Origin: an uncultured Eubacteriales bacterium
Lineage (GTDB): Bacteria > Bacillota > Clostridia > Oscillospirales > Oscillospiraceae
Direction: 5' to 3'
DNA: 43,432 nt
Assembly (NCBI GenBank): GCA_900544765.1
Contig: UQWI01000017.1
Coordinates: 1-43,432, forward strand
Each line of letters begins with the position of its first letter. Within the stretch, counting starts at the first letter, position 1. This document shows, piece by piece, positions 1-6,658 of this stretch. The translations under genes and the position numbers were made by a program. The notes beneath the pieces were generated by a model that saw only the letters and a program-made list of their open reading frames with translations, ran no database searches and had not been told where the DNA came from.

Positions 1-91
1 TTGGTTGTGTGGTTACTCCATTCTACCACGTGGGGCTCTGTATGAACTCTTTTATCCCCTTAAAGTGTTGCACTTGATAGTATAATTCACC
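1..91 (-). mobile_element. IS30-family element, 5' terminal end only (left contig edge)
   Basis: These 91 bases are the reverse complement of 43100-43190, the region just upstream of the IS30-type transposase at the right edge, with two mismatches. The transposase of this copy would lie off the left edge, reading leftward. The homology stops at position 91, which marks the outer edge of the element. The two mismatches show it is a distinct copy and not a simple assembly overlap. Confidence 0.85.
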
Positions 92-409
92 GAAAGTATA
101 AAACAGACTGCAGGACATCAAATCATTGTCTTGTTCCAGCATGACGAATCCCCCTTGTCCAAAGAATACAATGCTACTACAAGAATAAATCGTCATCTCT
201 GAATTATTATTTCATCAACAGTCGCACGGCCTGTCAACGAGTAAATTATGTGTTGGGCAGACTATTAAATCAACAGGACACATAGTGCCTATTATTTATG
301 GCCAATGAGGTTTTGAATACAAAGCCACATCATTTAGAATTGCTGCATATTGAATTGATTTATCTGCAGAATCAAGCTTGTTGGCTATGCTACATAGCTG
401 AATACCCCT
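92..409. other. AT-rich intergenic stretch, no convincing gene
   Basis: I see no recognisable gene here. A short leftward ORF (196 down to 23) encodes 57 residues, runs into the IS30 end and has only a weak ribosome site, so I do not call it. The stretch is more AT-rich than the rest of the contig, as expected of mobile-element debris. Confidence 0.5.
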
Positions 410-451
410 GACCTCCTGTTTTGATTCCCATACAAATCAAAGCAGGAGGTC
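410..451 (+). promoter_or_regulatory. Hairpin sequestering the Shine-Dalgarno of the ORF at 457
   Basis: Bases 410-426 pair with 435-451 over 17 positions (16 Watson-Crick pairs and one U-G) around an 8-base loop. The 3' arm contains AGGAGG, the ribosome site of the ORF starting at 457, and the 5' arm contains the complementary CCTCCT. In a transcript crossing this site the ribosome site would be buried in the stem. That it controls translation is inference. Confidence 0.7.
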
Positions 452-456
452 ATTTT

Positions 457-600
457 ATGGCATACAACTACACCAGGGAAAAGCGAAAACTTGACGCCGA
501 GTGGAAACGGAAGGCGTTATGGTATAGGAAAGAGGGCATGAACGAGGAGGACATCGAGGCGATGTACTCGCCAGGGCGTCTATATCACCTGCGAGCCTGA
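457..600 (+). pseudogene. Truncated sigma-70-like small protein of a mobile element
   Basis: A 47-residue ORF starting with MAYNYTREKRKLDAEWKRK behind a perfect AGGAGGT site 7 bases upstream. The N terminus resembles the sigma-factor-like proteins that accompany conjugative and mobilisable elements of Clostridia, which as I recall them are considerably longer and carry a C-terminal helix-turn-helix. Here similarity ends after about residue 36 (IEAMY) and the ORF closes within a dozen codons, next to recombinase debris, so a deletion probably removed the rest. The family assignment is from memory of the N-terminal pattern and is moderate. An alternative is a genuinely short, hairpin-controlled peptide. 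Confidence 0.45.
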
Positions 601-652
601 CACACCGTCACCAGCCGCTGACACGGCAAACGCACGAGGGAGGGAAGCAAAA

Positions 653-1035
653 ATGAACCGTACTGCGCTTTGCGCTCGAACAGCTGGCCCTAACGAAACA
701 GCTCATGATTGGCAAGTCCAAGTCTTGCAAGGCCTCGCAGCAACGATAGACTTGAATGTAACGCCATAATCCGTGAGATAGCCAGCGGCCTCGACTTTGA
801 CCGACCGGGGCTACACGAGTTAATGCGCTTAGTCATGCATTACGAGATAGACACCATCCTAATGGCCAACCTCGACCGCATAGGCCGCTACTCTCTGAAA
901 GTATTCGCCGTCCTCGAAGTGCTTGACAGCCACAGCGTTATGCTAATCATACAGAGCGGCGACACAGCAGAAGTAGATGACAACCCGCTGCCCAAATCTC
1001 TGCGACGCTTTACCGCGCATCAAGCCTTTGAATAG
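653..1035 (+). pseudogene. Frameshifted serine recombinase (resolvase) N-terminal fragment
   Basis: An ATG at 653 behind GGGAGGG begins a 38-codon ORF, MNRTALCARTAGPNE, which matches the start of the resolvase domain (usual pattern ALYARVSTDxQ) but has Ala-Gly where the catalytic serine is expected. It stops at 767-769. The rest of the domain continues in another frame to 1035: the segment with SGLDFDRPGL, then DTILMANLDRIGR, equals the conserved SG...RPGL and D...LDRLGR blocks. The zinc-ribbon and C-terminal recombinase domains of large serine recombinases are absent. A frameshift near 755-770, the lost nucleophile and the missing C terminus together say this is a dead remnant of the element that brought the neighbouring ORFs. 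Confidence 0.65.
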
Positions 1036-1111
1036 CACCACACGGTGTGAGAAAAACGCAGAGCCTTACAGCATTGTGAACAGGTCCAGTAAAAACGGAC
1101 AGTGACAAAAG

Positions 1112-1146
1112 CCCCCTGATGTAGGAAAATAGACTGCGTCAGGGGG
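1112..1146 (+). promoter_or_regulatory. Second SD-sequestering hairpin, upstream of the ORF at 1158
   Basis: Bases 1112-1124 (CCCCCTGATGTAG) pair with 1134-1146 (CTGCGTCAGGGGG) over 13 positions including two wobble pairs, around a 9-base loop. The 3' arm carries the AGGGGG that would act as ribosome site for the ATG at 1158. The architecture repeats that at 410-451. Confidence 0.55.
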
Positions 1147-1157
1147 AATTATTTATT

Positions 1158-1391
1158 ATGGGGAAACGGAACTACACACAAGCATATCCGAAGAGCGAAG
1201 AGAAAGCTATTACCAAGACCAACAACCTTTCAGCCAAAGCAGGGGCAACAAACGTCACAAGCAATAACGGCTATGTTGGGGGCTGCTTTGGGGGATTTTA
1301 CCCGTCATCCATGAGGGTATTGAGGAAGCCGAGCATCTCCGGTGGGATGGCTTCCTCCGACTGCTGCACCGGTTGGGAAGGGACAGCCTGA
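1158..1391 (+). CDS. Small unrecognised ORF, probably a fusion remnant
   Basis: Encodes 77 residues beginning MGKRNYTQAYPKSEEK behind an AGGGGG site. The N-terminal half (hydrophilic, Asn, Lys and Thr rich, ending near NNGY) reads like a real small protein. From about position 1298 the ORF runs antisense through the 3' end of the ParM-like gene and turns into Gly, Ser and Pro-rich shadow sequence, so the original C terminus has probably been lost in the rearrangement. I do not recognise a family. It lies between the recombinase remnant and parM, inside mobile-element debris. Confidence 0.3.
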   Translation: MGKRNYTQAYPKSEEKAITKTNNLSAKAGATNVTSNNGYVGGCFGGFYPSSMRVLRKPSISGGMASSDCCTGWEGTA

Positions 1392-2488
1392 AGTTCTTCC
1401 CGCAGTACACGGCGCAGGGTGGACTCCAAGGCGTCCTGCCTGGCGCTGTCCAGAATCGCTTTCACCAGAAAGGCGCTTTTCTGGCCTTCCGGCACAGCCT
1501 GCAGCAGCGCCCATGCCCGGCGGTGGTCCTCATTCTGGAGGTTTGGACGGAACATAAAAAGGGGCCTGCTCATCCCTGGCCCACACCGCCCGACAAACGC
1601 CCCAAAATCCGCTCGAATCCTTCGGCGTACCCTGTCGTCCAGCAGGGCAAAAACCCGGCACAGGCCGTCCTGGGGGGCGACGTTGCGCTTGACCACCGCT
1701 GCGCCGCCGCCCAGCATCACCACCGGGATGGCCTTGAGGTCAAATCCTGCTTCCATAGCCGCTGAGAGGAGGCGCTCGGTGTAGAGGCGGCCCTGCTTTT
1801 GGATGATGCCGCGGGCGTCCTCGTCCATGCTGCAGGGCTTTCCCGCCAGCACTCGCTCCACCTGGGCGTCGGTAACGGACAGCCCCACATCCCGGCGAAC
1901 CTGTTCTTTCACCTCGTCGATGCAGCGGATCATCCCCAGTTCCAGGCTCCGGCAGGTGGCAGCGTTGGGAACATTGTTGTCCAGCCGCATCAGGTCTACG
2001 GTCCAGCCGCCGATGTCCATGAGCAGGACGGATGGCTCGTTCTGGAGGAGTTCCGGGTGGATCATCAGGGCGGAATACCCCTGTGGGAACAGCTTCACAT
2101 CCTCGACGGTCACTTTGTAGGGGATGCCCTCGAACTGGAAGCTTACCGGCTGGGAAGAAGGGCGAAGGTACTCCCGGAAGGACTTCTTCTCCCGGCCAAA
2201 CCCGGCCAGAGGAAGGCCGGCTGCGATGGTGACGGAACACTCCGTCTTGGCACCCCGCTGCTGGATCTCTTTGGCGATGGCCGCAAGGGTCAGCAGGTAG
2301 TAGTTCTCGTTCTCCATCTTGTTTCGCATGATCGGCTGCCTGCCGGTCCCGCACACGAAGAACTTTCCACCGTACTCCAGCGTGTTCTGCAGGGTGTAGG
2401 GTTCATGGGAATAGGCGGTGATACCGGCTGGAAAAGAAAAATGCCAGGTCTTGATGGAGTAGTAGCCATGGTCGATGCCGATGGTCAT
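1298..2488 (-). CDS. ParM/StbA-like actin-family ATPase
   Basis: A 396-residue protein of the ASKHA (actin/Hsp70) fold. Phosphate-1 motif IGIDHGYYSIK at residues 3-13, phosphate-2 motif DIGGWTVD at about 158-165, and the adenosine loop MLGGGA at about 258-263 are all present, in the order seen in plasmid segregation proteins of the ParM/StbA type. Such proteins form filaments that push plasmid copies apart. The start is the ATG at 2488 (MTIGIDHG), since it places the nucleotide loop at the N terminus; upstream residues in the same frame are not family-like. No ParR partner or parC repeats are recognisable beside it, so it may be a stranded piece of a plasmid or integrative element. Family is firm, function in this context is inferred. 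Confidence 0.8.
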   Translation of the reverse strand: MTIGIDHGYYSIKTWHFSFPAGITAYSHEPYTLQNTLEYGGKFFVCGTGRQPIMRNKMENENYYLLTLAAIAKEIQQRGAKTECSVTIAAGLPLAGFGREKKSFREYLRPSSQPVSFQFEGIPYKVTVEDVKLFPQGYSALMIHPELLQNEPSVLLMDIGGWTVDLMRLDNNVPNAATCRSLELGMIRCIDEVKEQVRRDVGLSVTDAQVERVLAGKPCSMDEDARGIIQKQGRLYTERLLSAAMEAGFDLKAIPVVMLGGGAAVVKRNVAPQDGLCRVFALLDDRVRRRIRADFGAFVGRCGPGMSRPLFMFRPNLQNEDHRRAWALLQAVPEGQKSAFLVKAILDSARQDALESTLRRVLREELQAVPSQPVQQSEEAIPPEMLGFLNTLMDDG

Positions 2489-2772
2489 GGTTTTGCTCAC
2501 CCTTTCTTGGCTGTTGTTGAAAACTTGGTTTCCTGCTGGTTCAGAGCGAAGCGTATCTTGTTCTTTCCCAGCTGGTAAACACTTGGAACGTGAGAGGGGG
2601 GAAGCGCAAAAAACTTCCCGGCCTGCCAGCCGGAGAATTCCTGAAAAAGGGCGCACTGCCCCCTTGTATTTTGAGGGTTTGATCTTGGGCCGTTTTGGGC
2701 TTTCGTCAATCTGTCTATGAACCTGCCGGAAACTTCTACACTTCCGACAACGGGGAAAAGGGCCGCAGAACG
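2489..2772. other. Untranslated leader or intergenic DNA upstream of the ParM-like gene
   Basis: No convincing gene. A leftward ORF (2853 to 2497) crosses a strong leftward terminator at 2773-2818 and has no ribosome site, so it is probably fortuitous. Reading leftward, a GGGGGC...GCGCCC pair followed by TTTTT near 2640-2665 is a second weak terminator-like site. The region may be the leader of the ParM-like gene. Confidence 0.4.
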
Positions 2773-2818
2773 CAAAAAAGCGGAGTTTCCAGCCTGAAAA
2801 TCAGGTGAAAACTCCGCT
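2773..2818 (-). terminator. Strong leftward intrinsic terminator upstream of the ParM-like gene
   Basis: Arms 2779-2788 (AGCGGAGTTT) and 2809-2818 are perfect complements, with an inner stem CCTGA/TCAGG (2793-2797, 2801-2805). On the minus strand the hairpin is followed by TTTTTTG. It either ends a leftward transcript starting upstream or attenuates the ParM-like gene 285 bases downstream. Confidence 0.75.
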
Positions 2819-2910
2819 ATAACGGATTTTACTGCGGCTTGCTGTTTGGACATCTACGGTAAAACCGTTTTTCGGATTTTCCGTCCAAAAGCCCGCAAAC
2901 CCGCATGAAT

Positions 2911-2949
2911 ACTAAGAAAAAAGGGTTGACATCTTTTTTGTCAACCCTT
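2911..2949 (-). terminator. Terminator of tRNA-Leu(CAA)
   Basis: Arms 2921-2930 (AAGGGTTGAC) and 2940-2949 (GTCAACCCTT) are perfect complements, followed on the minus strand by TTTTTTCTTAG. It begins 2 bases after the CCA end of the tRNA gene. Confidence 0.9.
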
Positions 2950-2951
2950 CA

Positions 2952-3038
2952 TGGTGCCGGTGGCGGGAATCGAACCCGCACGCCATTGCTGGCAATGGAT
3001 TTTGAGTCCACCTCGTCTACCAGTTCCAACACACCGGC
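2952..3038 (-). tRNA. tRNA-Leu (anticodon CAA)
   Basis: On the minus strand the gene opens with the acceptor strand GCCGGTG and closes with CACCGGC-A-CCA, so the CCA end is encoded. The anticodon loop CTCAAAA gives CAA, decoding UUG. A long variable arm (ATTGCCAGCAATG) shows the class II type expected for leucine, and the T arm GCGGGTTCGATTCCCGC is intact. The gene is 87 bases long, has its own promoter to the right and a terminator immediately after its 3' end. Confidence 0.97.
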
Positions 3039-3049
3039 ACAGTATGCTA

Positions 3050-3078
3050 ATTATATACTATGGTTTATGTTTTTTCAA
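3050..3078 (-). promoter_or_regulatory. Promoter of tRNA-Leu(CAA)
   Basis: Minus-strand -35 TTGAAA (3073-3078), a 17-base spacer and -10 TATAAT (3050-3055), 12 bases before the tRNA gene. Confidence 0.85.
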
Positions 3079-3103
3079 GTGTCTTTAAAAATAAAAGAAA
3101 GTC

Positions 3104-3135
3104 TTGACAAGTGAGCCCAGTGGTGCTATTATAAT
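3104..3135 (+). promoter_or_regulatory. Promoter of tRNA-Leu(CAG)
   Basis: Consensus -35 TTGACA (3104-3109), a 17-base spacer and -10 TATTAT (3127-3132), overlapping an alternative TATAAT at 3130-3135. It lies 17-20 bases before the tRNA gene. Confidence 0.85.
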
Positions 3136-3151
3136 CGAGCAATTCAAAAAC

Positions 3152-3239
3152 GCGCGAGTGGTGGAATTGGCAGACTCGCTAGATTCAGGTTCTAGTGTGC
3201 ACTACGCACGTGCGGGTTCAAGTCCCGCCTCGCGCACCA
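3152..3239 (+). tRNA. tRNA-Leu (anticodon CAG)
   Basis: Acceptor strand GCGCGAG pairs with CTCGCGC, followed by discriminator A and an encoded CCA. The anticodon stem-loop CTAGA-TTCAGGT-TCTAG gives CAG, decoding CUG. A long variable arm (GTGCACTACGCAC) marks it as class II. It is divergent from the neighbouring tRNA-Leu(CAA), and each has a near-consensus promoter, so the pair supplies two leucine decoders from one 110-base control region. Confidence 0.97.
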
Positions 3240-3240
3240 C

Positions 3241-3278
3241 GTCGCTGCGGACGACATATCGTTCGCAGCGACTTTTTG
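3241..3278 (+). terminator. Terminator of tRNA-Leu(CAG)
   Basis: GTCGCTGCG (3241-3249) pairs perfectly with CGCAGCGAC (3264-3272), followed by TTTTT. It starts 2 bases after the tRNA 3' end. Confidence 0.92.
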
Positions 3279-3315
3279 CAAAAGTCACTTCTCACTCATT
3301 CTGTCGCAGCTCCTT

Positions 3316-3352
3316 TCAGCTTCAAAACCCATGGTTTTGAAGCTGATTTTTG
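3316..3352 (+). terminator. Second rightward terminator in tandem
   Basis: Perfect 14-bp stem (3316-3329 with 3333-3346) around a CAT loop, followed by TTTTTGCTTTTT. No gene lies between it and the first terminator, so it is either a back-up or belongs to an intergenic repeat unit. Confidence 0.75.
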
Positions 3353-3787
3353 CTTTTTGGCAAGCGTCACATCGCTTGCCATGACTTTTATTCATTCTGA
3401 AAAAAGTCAGGTCGCGCTTGCTGGGCCGCACTTCTTCCCAAACCCGCACCCATCGCATGGGATTTGGATTTGTTTTTTGTCACACTTTGTACAGCACGGT
3501 GTGGAGCTGCTTTGGCTTCACATGGCAAAAGTCCTGGACACAGCACAATTTCTGCGCCTCGCCACCAATGGCAGCGGCGAGCGTGAGCGGATTATCCAGG
3601 CTTTGAACTAGGGAGAGGCGCCGGCCTTTGCCGACAGCAAGCGCAGCTATTATTTATGCTACAGATGGATAACCGCGAAAGGAGCTGAACGCCGGAGAAT
3701 ACGCACCCGGCGAGGAGAGCTTGACGTGCGGCGGAAAATGTGATTTGATAAAAAGCATGGCTGAGTTTGTGTGAGAGAAGGTGGAAG
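3353..3787. other. Non-coding stretch with further stem-loops
   Basis: Two more inverted repeats follow the tandem terminators: GGCAAGCG/CGCTTGCC (3359-3366, 3373-3380) and TGACTTTT/AAAAGTCA (3382-3389, 3402-3409), then CCCAT/ATGGG near 3450. ORFs here lack ribosome sites and family similarity. The last part leads into the ribosome site of the phosphatase gene at 3788. Confidence 0.5.
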
Positions 3788-4558
3788 ATGGAGCGGTTTG
3801 AGCTGGCGGTTGACGCGGTTAAAAGCGCCGGGGCTGCACTGCGGCTGAGCCATCTTGAAGATGGAGACGTGCAGTTCAAGACCGGGTACAAGGACCTGGT
3901 GACATACTGGGACAGAAGGACGAAACAGATGCTGCGGGGAGAAATCCTGTCCGCCTTCCCGGACGACATGGTTGTCGGCGAAGAGTATCCGCCCTCGGGC
4001 GGAGGGGGGGTCGTGTGGTATATAGACCCAATCGACGGCACGACAAACTTCGTGAACCAGCACCGCAATTACGCCATATCCGTCGGGTGCTGGGAAGGGG
4101 AGACGCCTCTGTTCGGGCTGGTGCTGGACGTGGAGCGCGAGGCGCTGTACTGGGCGAAACCCGGCGAGGGCGCGTGGCGGAATGGCGAGCGCCTTCACGT
4201 CACGCGGCGCAGGGACATCCACGGTATGCTTATGACGACGCCCGGCGTGCAGTACACCTTCCTTGCGCAGCACGAGTGGCACGAGAGTATGCGCAGGCTG
4301 GCCCGCGCCGTGCGCGGTGTGCGCTGCCTGGGTTCTGTGGCCCTGGAGCTGTGTGAGCTCGCGGCGGGCGAGGCAGATTTGTTCGTCACGCTGCGCTCTT
4401 CCCCCTGGGACCTCAACGCGGCGCGGATAATTGTCACCGAGGCCGGCGGCGCTGTTTACGACATCGCCGGAGGGACTCTGCCGCTGGACGCAAAGACCAC
4501 CGTCCTGGCCCTGAACTCACCGGAAATGCTGCCTGTCGTGCAGGAAATAATGCTTTGA
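3788..4558 (+). CDS. Inositol monophosphatase family protein
   Basis: A 256-residue Mg2+-dependent phosphatase of the inositol monophosphatase / fructose-1,6-bisphosphatase superfamily. The metal-binding residues are present: GEE at 64-66, IDPIDGTTNF at 79-88 (Asp80 and Asp83) and PWDLNAA with Asp208, followed by the usual TEAGG. The length fits the family. I take the ATG at 3788 (MERFELAV) because AAGGTGG lies 3-9 bases upstream; a TTG seven codons earlier has no such site. The substrate cannot be told from sequence: inositol phosphates, 3'-phosphoadenosine phosphate or sugar bisphosphates are possible. It faces the dehydratase operon, with a hairpin between the two convergent units. Confidence 0.9.
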   Translation: MERFELAVDAVKSAGAALRLSHLEDGDVQFKTGYKDLVTYWDRRTKQMLRGEILSAFPDDMVVGEEYPPSGGGGVVWYIDPIDGTTNFVNQHRNYAISVGCWEGETPLFGLVLDVEREALYWAKPGEGAWRNGERLHVTRRRDIHGMLMTTPGVQYTFLAQHEWHESMRRLARAVRGVRCLGSVALELCELAAGEADLFVTLRSSPWDLNAARIIVTEAGGAVYDIAGGTLPLDAKTTVLALNSPEMLPVVQEIML

Positions 4559-4564
4559 TATAGA

Positions 4565-4593
4565 CAGCGCCCGCGCATAGTGCGCGGGCGCTG
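4565..4593. terminator. GC-rich hairpin between convergent units
   Basis: CAGCGCCCGCGC (4565-4576) pairs with GCGCGGGCGCTG (4582-4593). Neither strand has a clear U-run, so termination efficiency is uncertain, but its place between two convergent stop codons fits a bidirectional terminator. Confidence 0.55.
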
Positions 4594-4612
4594 CCTGCTG
4601 TGAACCGGTTAA

Positions 4613-4873
4613 TCAGAAGCTGACGAAGCCGGTTTTGCTGTTGGACGGGTAGCCGAGCGTCCAGACGCCCTGTGCGCCGCATGCGGGGCAGGGCTTATCT
4701 CCCAGCTTGGATATGTATGCCTCGGCTCGCATGACGTACATGTTTGTCTTGGCCATGTGCCCGCATTTGGGGCAGAACACGAGGTAGTTGGCAAAGCTGT
4801 CGTACTCGCCGCGCCGGCGTGCCTCGAGCTCGTCGGGGGTAAGTGCGCGGGGCTTTATATTCGTGTTTACCAT
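4613..4873 (-). CDS. Small zinc-ribbon protein of the dehydratase operon
   Basis: An 86-residue cytosolic protein with two CxxC knuckles, CPKC at about 34-37 and CPAC at about 62-65, which would bind one zinc or iron as a rubredoxin-like or zinc-ribbon fold. The start at 4873 has AGGTGAG upstream. It is the last gene of a four-gene leftward operon with two 2-hydroxyacyl-CoA dehydratase family subunits, and begins 9 bases after the stop of the small membrane protein. A role in electron delivery, cofactor handling or protein docking for the dehydratase is possible but is inference. I do not recognise a named family. Confidence 0.75.
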   Translation of the reverse strand: MVNTNIKPRALTPDELEARRRGEYDSFANYLVFCPKCGHMAKTNMYVMRAEAYISKLGDKPCPACGAQGVWTLGYPSNSKTGFVSF

Positions 4874-4882
4874 GCGCTCACC

Positions 4883-5041
4883 TCAAATCTCGTGCTCTAT
4901 CTTGCGCGCGTCGTAGTGCTTGTTTAGCAGCGGTATGACGACGCTGTGCATGAGCTTCATGTCCAGGTTGTAGTAGTACACGGCGAAGAGCCCGCCGAGC
5001 AGGGCGGTGATGCCCGCCATAAGCTTCCACAGAAATTTCAT
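4883..5041 (-). CDS. Small membrane protein of the dehydratase operon
   Basis: A 52-residue ORF (MKFLWKLMAGITALLGG...) behind a clear GGAGGAATT site, with one hydrophobic segment at about residues 3-22 and a charged C terminus (NKHYDARKIEHE). It lies 12 bases after the stop of the larger dehydratase subunit and 9 bases before the zinc-ribbon gene, so the four genes are probably co-transcribed. The predicted topology is a single N-terminal membrane anchor with a short soluble tail. No family recognised. Whether it tethers the neighbouring proteins to the membrane is a guess from context. Confidence 0.7.
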   Translation of the reverse strand: MKFLWKLMAGITALLGGLFAVYYYNLDMKLMHSVVIPLLNKHYDARKIEHEI

Positions 5042-5053
5042 AATTCCTCCTTA

Positions 5054-6658
5054 TCACCAGCCCGCGTCGTCGTCAAAGACCTCGAGCGTCGGGTCGAGCG
5101 GCTCCTCTCCCAGCACAGTGCGCATGTAGTCGTTGACCGCCTTGCGCGCCTCCGCGGGTGGCACGGTGCGGTAGTCCATCAGCGCGTGAGGCAGCCAGCA
5201 GATGTGGAACTCGTCGGAGTGGCGGCGGAATTCCTCCTCAATGAGACCCTGGCATCCGGCCATGCCCTTGCAGCCGATGTCGTCGTACATGATTATCATG
5301 TCGCAGTTGAATTTGCGGGCGGTTTCAAACACCTGCAGGATGTGGCGGTTGCCGCCGACGGTGTGCGTGCGCATGGGCGTGCGGCAGTACCAGTCGGCCA
5401 CGTCGCTGAGCATTTCGTCCCGGTCGGAGGTGTCCACCAGGTTGTGGCCCGTGAGCGAGTCCATGTTTATTATGGGCGCGATGCCCCAGCAGTTGTAGAG
5501 CCAGGCCGCCACCTGGCAGTTGTAGGTGGAGCCGCAGCTCCACATCACGGCGCGGTGACGCGCGTAGGGCACGGTGTTTATGCCGCTTTTGACGCCCTTA
5601 TAGAAGAGCTTGAGTATTTTGGCGCTCTCCTTGTCGAAGTATTTGTTTGCGCTCTGCTGGTAGAAATAGATGCGGAAAAAGCCCTGGCAGACGCCGTTCA
5701 TACCTATGGTGTTCGTGGTGGCGTATATGTCCCAGCGCTCAAGCTCTTCGCGCGTGACCTGGTTTACGCGCTCCAGGCCTTCGGCGAAGGCGTCCCAGTT
5801 GAATTTCTCGCCCAGCTGTTCTTCCAGGAATCGTATAGCCTCGCAGAGCTCGTGCACGGCAAGCTCCTTCGTTGTCGGGTCGTCGTACATGAGCGGCGTG
5901 ACGAAGGCGTGTACGGCCTTGCGTCCGTTGTCCGAGAGCTCGCGGTACATGACGGCGTTGTCCATCATGTTGGCGTCGCAGGGGTTGTTTGTGCACAGCC
6001 AGCAGTTGCCCAAATCCGGGTACTCGTGCTCGACGGCCACGCCTACCTCGGTCAGCGGCAGCGTGCACATGTCCTGCGGTATGCCGACGGAGACGCTCTG
6101 GTCTATGTAATACGCGCCCATCTGCTTTATCATCAGCGGCAGCATGAAGGCGCACTGCTGGTTGATATTCACGCTGTCGTAGCCCGGGAAGCCGAGCATG
6201 ATGTGGCGGGGAAGGGTGTAGTCAAAGGGGATGGTCCTGGCCGTCCACTTGGTCTCGCCGAGCTTGCGGTCGGCGCGTATCATCTTCCAGAGTATATCCA
6301 CGCTGTCGGATATCATGGCGTTGAGCGCGTGGCGGTCGCAGCGCAGCATGAGCCCGCGGTCGCCGGCAATCCACTTGTCGACCATGTGCGGCGCGACGAG
6401 GTATGAGCTCAGCCAGCGGTAGCGCCAGAACGCGCGGGCGATGCGCACGGGGTTCTTCGCCACGAAGGCGCCCATCTTGACCCAGGTGGCCAGCCACCAG
6501 CAGAAGTCATAGGCCGTATCCGCCACGCCGCGCCACTCGCGCCTGTCGTAGATATTGGTACCCTCTATGTACCTGTCGCCGATGTACTTGCACTTCCCGT
6601 CGCCTTTGATAAAGCTTCTCAGCGTCGGATAGCGCTCTTTGAACGGACGCTTTTTCAT
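5054..6658 (-). CDS. 2-hydroxyacyl-CoA dehydratase family protein, large subunit
   Basis: A 534-residue protein of the HgdB/BcrC-like superfamily. Known members hold a [4Fe-4S] cluster and work with a second subunit, dehydrating 2-hydroxyacyl-CoA or reducing benzoyl-CoA by radical chemistry. Visible hallmarks are several cysteines in family-typical places (CWLCTNNPCDANMMD around 220-235, the GCKGMAG segment around 460) and the C-terminal MIIMYDDIGCKG motif. Its ATG overlaps the stop of the upstream subunit by 4 bases, indicating translational coupling. No HgdC-type ATP-dependent activator is encoded nearby, so activation would depend on a distant gene, or the chemistry differs. The substrate is unknown. 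Many such paralogues in gut Clostridia are uncharacterised. Confidence 0.85.
   Translation of the reverse strand: MKKRPFKERYPTLRSFIKGDGKCKYIGDRYIEGTNIYDRREWRGVADTAYDFCWWLATWVKMGAFVAKNPVRIARAFWRYRWLSSYLVAPHMVDKWIAGDRGLMLRCDRHALNAMISDSVDILWKMIRADRKLGETKWTARTIPFDYTLPRHIMLGFPGYDSVNINQQCAFMLPLMIKQMGAYYIDQSVSVGIPQDMCTLPLTEVGVAVEHEYPDLGNCWLCTNNPCDANMMDNAVMYRELSDNGRKAVHAFVTPLMYDDPTTKELAVHELCEAIRFLEEQLGEKFNWDAFAEGLERVNQVTREELERWDIYATTNTIGMNGVCQGFFRIYFYQQSANKYFDKESAKILKLFYKGVKSGINTVPYARHRAVMWSCGSTYNCQVAAWLYNCWGIAPIINMDSLTGHNLVDTSDRDEMLSDVADWYCRTPMRTHTVGGNRHILQVFETARKFNCDMIIMYDDIGCKGMAGCQGLIEEEFRRHSDEFHICWLPHALMDYRTVPPAEARKAVNDYMRTVLGEEPLDPTLEVFDDDAGW

Noticed and set aside
2497..2853. A 118-codon leftward ORF ahead of the ParM-like gene
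   Set aside because: It crosses a strong intrinsic terminator, has no ribosome site and looks like untranslated leader.
2911..2952. tRNA-Leu(CAA) 3' end as the integration site of the left element
   Set aside because: No copy of the tRNA 3' end was found in the left region, and the tRNA terminator is still in place.
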